Below, piece after piece: positions 62,231-64,000 of a stretch of DNA of 64,000 nucleotides (position 1 is the stretch's first letter; each line of letters begins with the position of its first letter). The notes beneath the pieces were generated by a model. It was given only the letters and a program-made list of their open reading frames with translations. It made no database searches and had not been told where the DNA came from. The stretch is taken from NCBI RefSeq assembly GCF_036346855.1, contig NZ_CP107841.1, positions 5,956,001 through 6,020,000 of the forward strand. Reading direction: 5' to 3'. The translations under genes were made by a program, and so were the position numbers. The DNA comes from Streptomyces europaeiscabiei (GTDB taxonomy: Bacteria; Actinomycetota; Actinomycetes; Streptomycetales; Streptomycetaceae).

Positions 62231-63577
62231 ATGACCTCGTCGGGCGACACCGACACAACCGCGCCGCGCCTCACCGTCATAGGCACCGGATACCTCGGTG
62301 CCACCCACGCCATCTGCATGGCCGTCCTGGGCTTCGACGTCCTCGGCGTGGACGTCGACCCCGGCAAGATCGAGCGGCTGAACTCGGGCGAGGTGCCGTT
62401 CTTCGAGCCCGGACTGCCCGAACTGCTCGCGAAGGCCCTCGACAGCGGCCGGCTGCGGTTCACCACGAGCTTCGCCGAGGCCGGGGAGTTCGGCGACGTC
62501 CACTTCGTCTGCGTGGGCACGCCCCAGCAGCGGGACTCGTACGCGGCGGACATGACCTTCGTCGACGGCGCGGTGAGCGAACTCGCCCAGCACCTGCGCA
62601 GGCGCACCCTGGTGGTCGGCAAGTCCACGGTCCCGGTGGGCACGGCCGCCCGGCTGACGGAGATCGTCCGGCGGACCGCCCCGGCCGGGGCCGACGTCGA
62701 ACTCGCCTGGAACCCGGAGTTCCTGCGCGAGGGCTACGCCGTCGACGACACCATGCGGCCCGACCGGCTGGTCTTCGGCACCGCGTCGCAGTGGGCCGAG
62801 GAGCAGCTGCGTGCCGCCTTCGCCCCGGTGATCGCCCAGGGCACCCCGGTGGTCGTCACCGACCTGCCCACCGCCGAGCTGGTCAAGGTGGCCGCCAACT
62901 CCTTCCTCGCCACGAAGATCTCGTACATCAACGCCATGGCGGAGGTCTGCGAGGCGACCGGCGCCGACGTCACGGGTCTCGCGGAGGCGCTGGCCTACGA
63001 CGACCGGATCGGCGGCCGGTTCCTCAAGCCGGGCCTCGGCTTCGGCGGCGGCTGCCTGCCCAAGGACATCCGGGCCTTCAGCCATCGCGCCGAGGAACTG
63101 GGAGTCGGCCAGGCCGTCTCCTTCCTGCGCGAGGTCGACGCCATCAACCAGCGGCGCCGGGCCCGCACGGTGGACCTCGTCCGCGAACTGGCCGGCGGGG
63201 AGCTGGCCGGTGCCAAGGTGACCGCGCTGGGGGCGGCGTTCAAGCCCAACTCCGACGACATCCGCGATGCCCCCGCCCTGGACGTGGCCAGGACCCTGCA
63301 CCAGGCCGGCGCCCAGGTGACCGTCATCGACCCGGCGGCCGTCGAGAACGCCCGCCGCGCCTACCCGGACCTGACCTACGGTACGGACGTGCTCACCGCG
63401 GCCACCGGGGCCGATGTGGTGGTGCTGCTCACGGAATGGGCCGAGTTCCGTGAGATCGACCCGCATGCCCTGGGTGCGGTCGTGGCCCGGCGCCGGATCG
63501 TCGACGGACGGCACGCCCTCGACCCGGCGCAGTGGCGCGCCGCGGGGTGGGACTACCGCGCACTGGGCCGACCCTGA
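62231..63577 (+). CDS. UDP-glucose 6-dehydrogenase
   Basis: This 448-residue enzyme is read from ATG 62231 behind GGAG. The NAD-binding start is LTVIGTGYLGATHAICMAVL, with GVDVDPGKIERLNSGEVPFFEPGL split between sheet and loop. Other landmarks are KSTVPVGTA, AWNPEFLREGYAVDDTMRPD, VKVAANSFLATKISYINAMA and the catalytic cysteine in LGFGGGCLPKDIRAFSHR. It makes UDP-glucuronate, so the operon encodes its own uronic-acid precursor. With the HAS-like synthase this points to a GlcA-containing exopolysaccharide. Confidence 0.9.
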   Translation: MTSSGDTDTTAPRLTVIGTGYLGATHAICMAVLGFDVLGVDVDPGKIERLNSGEVPFFEPGLPELLAKALDSGRLRFTTSFAEAGEFGDVHFVCVGTPQQRDSYAADMTFVDGAVSELAQHLRRRTLVVGKSTVPVGTAARLTEIVRRTAPAGADVELAWNPEFLREGYAVDDTMRPDRLVFGTASQWAEEQLRAAFAPVIAQGTPVVVTDLPTAELVKVAANSFLATKISYINAMAEVCEATGADVTGLAEALAYDDRIGGRFLKPGLGFGGGCLPKDIRAFSHRAEELGVGQAVSFLREVDAINQRRRARTVDLVRELAGGELAGAKVTALGAAFKPNSDDIRDAPALDVARTLHQAGAQVTVIDPAAVENARRAYPDLTYGTDVLTAATGADVVVLLTEWAEFREIDPHALGAVVARRRIVDGRHALDPAQWRAAGWDYRALGRP

Positions 63578-63859
63578 CCGCACGCCTGCCGCGCGCTGCG
63601 GCGGCCGGGCCGGGTGTGCCGCACGGAGGTCACGTCCGCTGCTCCGCCGGTCGTCGGTGGAGCGGCGGCGACGAGAGCCGGGGTCGGAGTCGAGGGCCGG
63701 GCTCGTGGCTCCGGGCGGGCGGACACTCGGGATGCTCGGGGCCCCGGGCGGGGCGGGTACCCGAACGGCGCGCTCTGCGCTGCGGCGCGCACCTCGTCCG
63801 TGCTGCCCCGTGGTCTCGTCCGGAACGGCCGGCCGGCCACGCCCGCAGCCGACGGACCG

Positions 63860-64000
63860 TCATCCGTGGCTCTGGTGCTGCTCGGTCAGCCGGCTCTCGG
63901 GGTGTACCCACAGCACGACGTTGTCGAGATGCCCGACCGCTCCGCTCTCCAGCTCGTTCCGGAAGAACTCGACGACCTCCCGGTCGGAGTGGCGCAGGCT
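63860..64000 (-). CDS. C-terminal end of an unidentified protein, partial
   Basis: The minus-strand frame is open from the window edge for 46 codons to a TGA at 63862-63860: SLRHSDREVVEFFRNELESG, then AVGHLDNVVLWVHPESRLTE. Its composition is that of a real protein, but too little is visible to name a family. It converges on the polysaccharide operon; the 280 bp between the two hold nothing that I recognise. Confidence 0.5.
   Translation of the reverse strand, partial: SLRHSDREVVEFFRNELESGAVGHLDNVVLWVHPESRLTEQHQSHG

Overview
The window is high-GC actinomycete DNA, almost certainly Streptomyces. The signs are GTG/TTG starts, the AICE-type FtsK/GntR genes, the Rhs/SseB gene family, the DUF7848 and SpoIIE-phosphatase families, and a 4-hydroxyphenylglycine pathway. 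It reads as a chromosomal accessory region built up by repeated insertion and decay.

Region 1 (1-9.6 kb) is one arm of an actinomycete integrative conjugative element. It holds an FtsK-like transfer ATPase (cut by the window edge), two small element genes, a double-HTH GntR regulator, an IS481-family insertion with a 13-bp target duplication, an XRE regulator, two small proteins, and an orphan Rhs toxin tip with immunity-like genes. It ends at a copy of the 3' half of tRNA-Thr(CGT) with its terminator.

Region 2 (9.6-30.5 kb) lies between that tRNA remnant and a second copy, which share 94 identical bases in the same orientation. It contains a DUF6615-type protein, a twice-frameshifted tyrosine integrase, an Rhs remnant with an intact candidate immunity gene, a MerR/HEAT operon, IS3 and recombinase wreckage, an intact 1590-residue Rhs protein with WXG-like and SseB-like partners and a candidate immunity gene, a SidA-fragment/glutamine-synthetase/peroxiredoxin cluster, a second integrase scrap and a VapBC pair.

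Region 3 (31-46.8 kb) is the most interesting part. A compact plus-strand operon (32.6-44.9 kb) encodes three ATP-grasp ligases, an LLM flavin monooxygenase with a flavin reductase, an MFS exporter, a PhyH-type dioxygenase and the complete 4-hydroxyphenylglycine (Hpg) supply set: prephenate dehydrogenase, 4-hydroxymandelate synthase, hydroxymandelate oxidase and Hpg aminotransferase. No NRPS is present. It looks like a non-NRPS, ATP-grasp-assembled Hpg peptide pathway that I cannot match to a known compound. IS256-type fragments lie on both sides.

Region 4 (46.8-53 kb) is an L-fuconate-type sugar catabolism and ABC uptake operon with unusual tandem repeats at gene ends. It is followed by a PAS/GAF/SpoIIE phosphatase (53.1-55.6 kb) and a small lipoprotein.

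Region 5 (57.3-63.6 kb) is an exopolysaccharide operon: a hyaluronan-synthase-like processive glycosyltransferase, two secreted or membrane-tethered right-handed beta-helix proteins, and a UDP-glucose 6-dehydrogenase. Together they suggest a uronic-acid polymer. A partial gene runs off the right edge.
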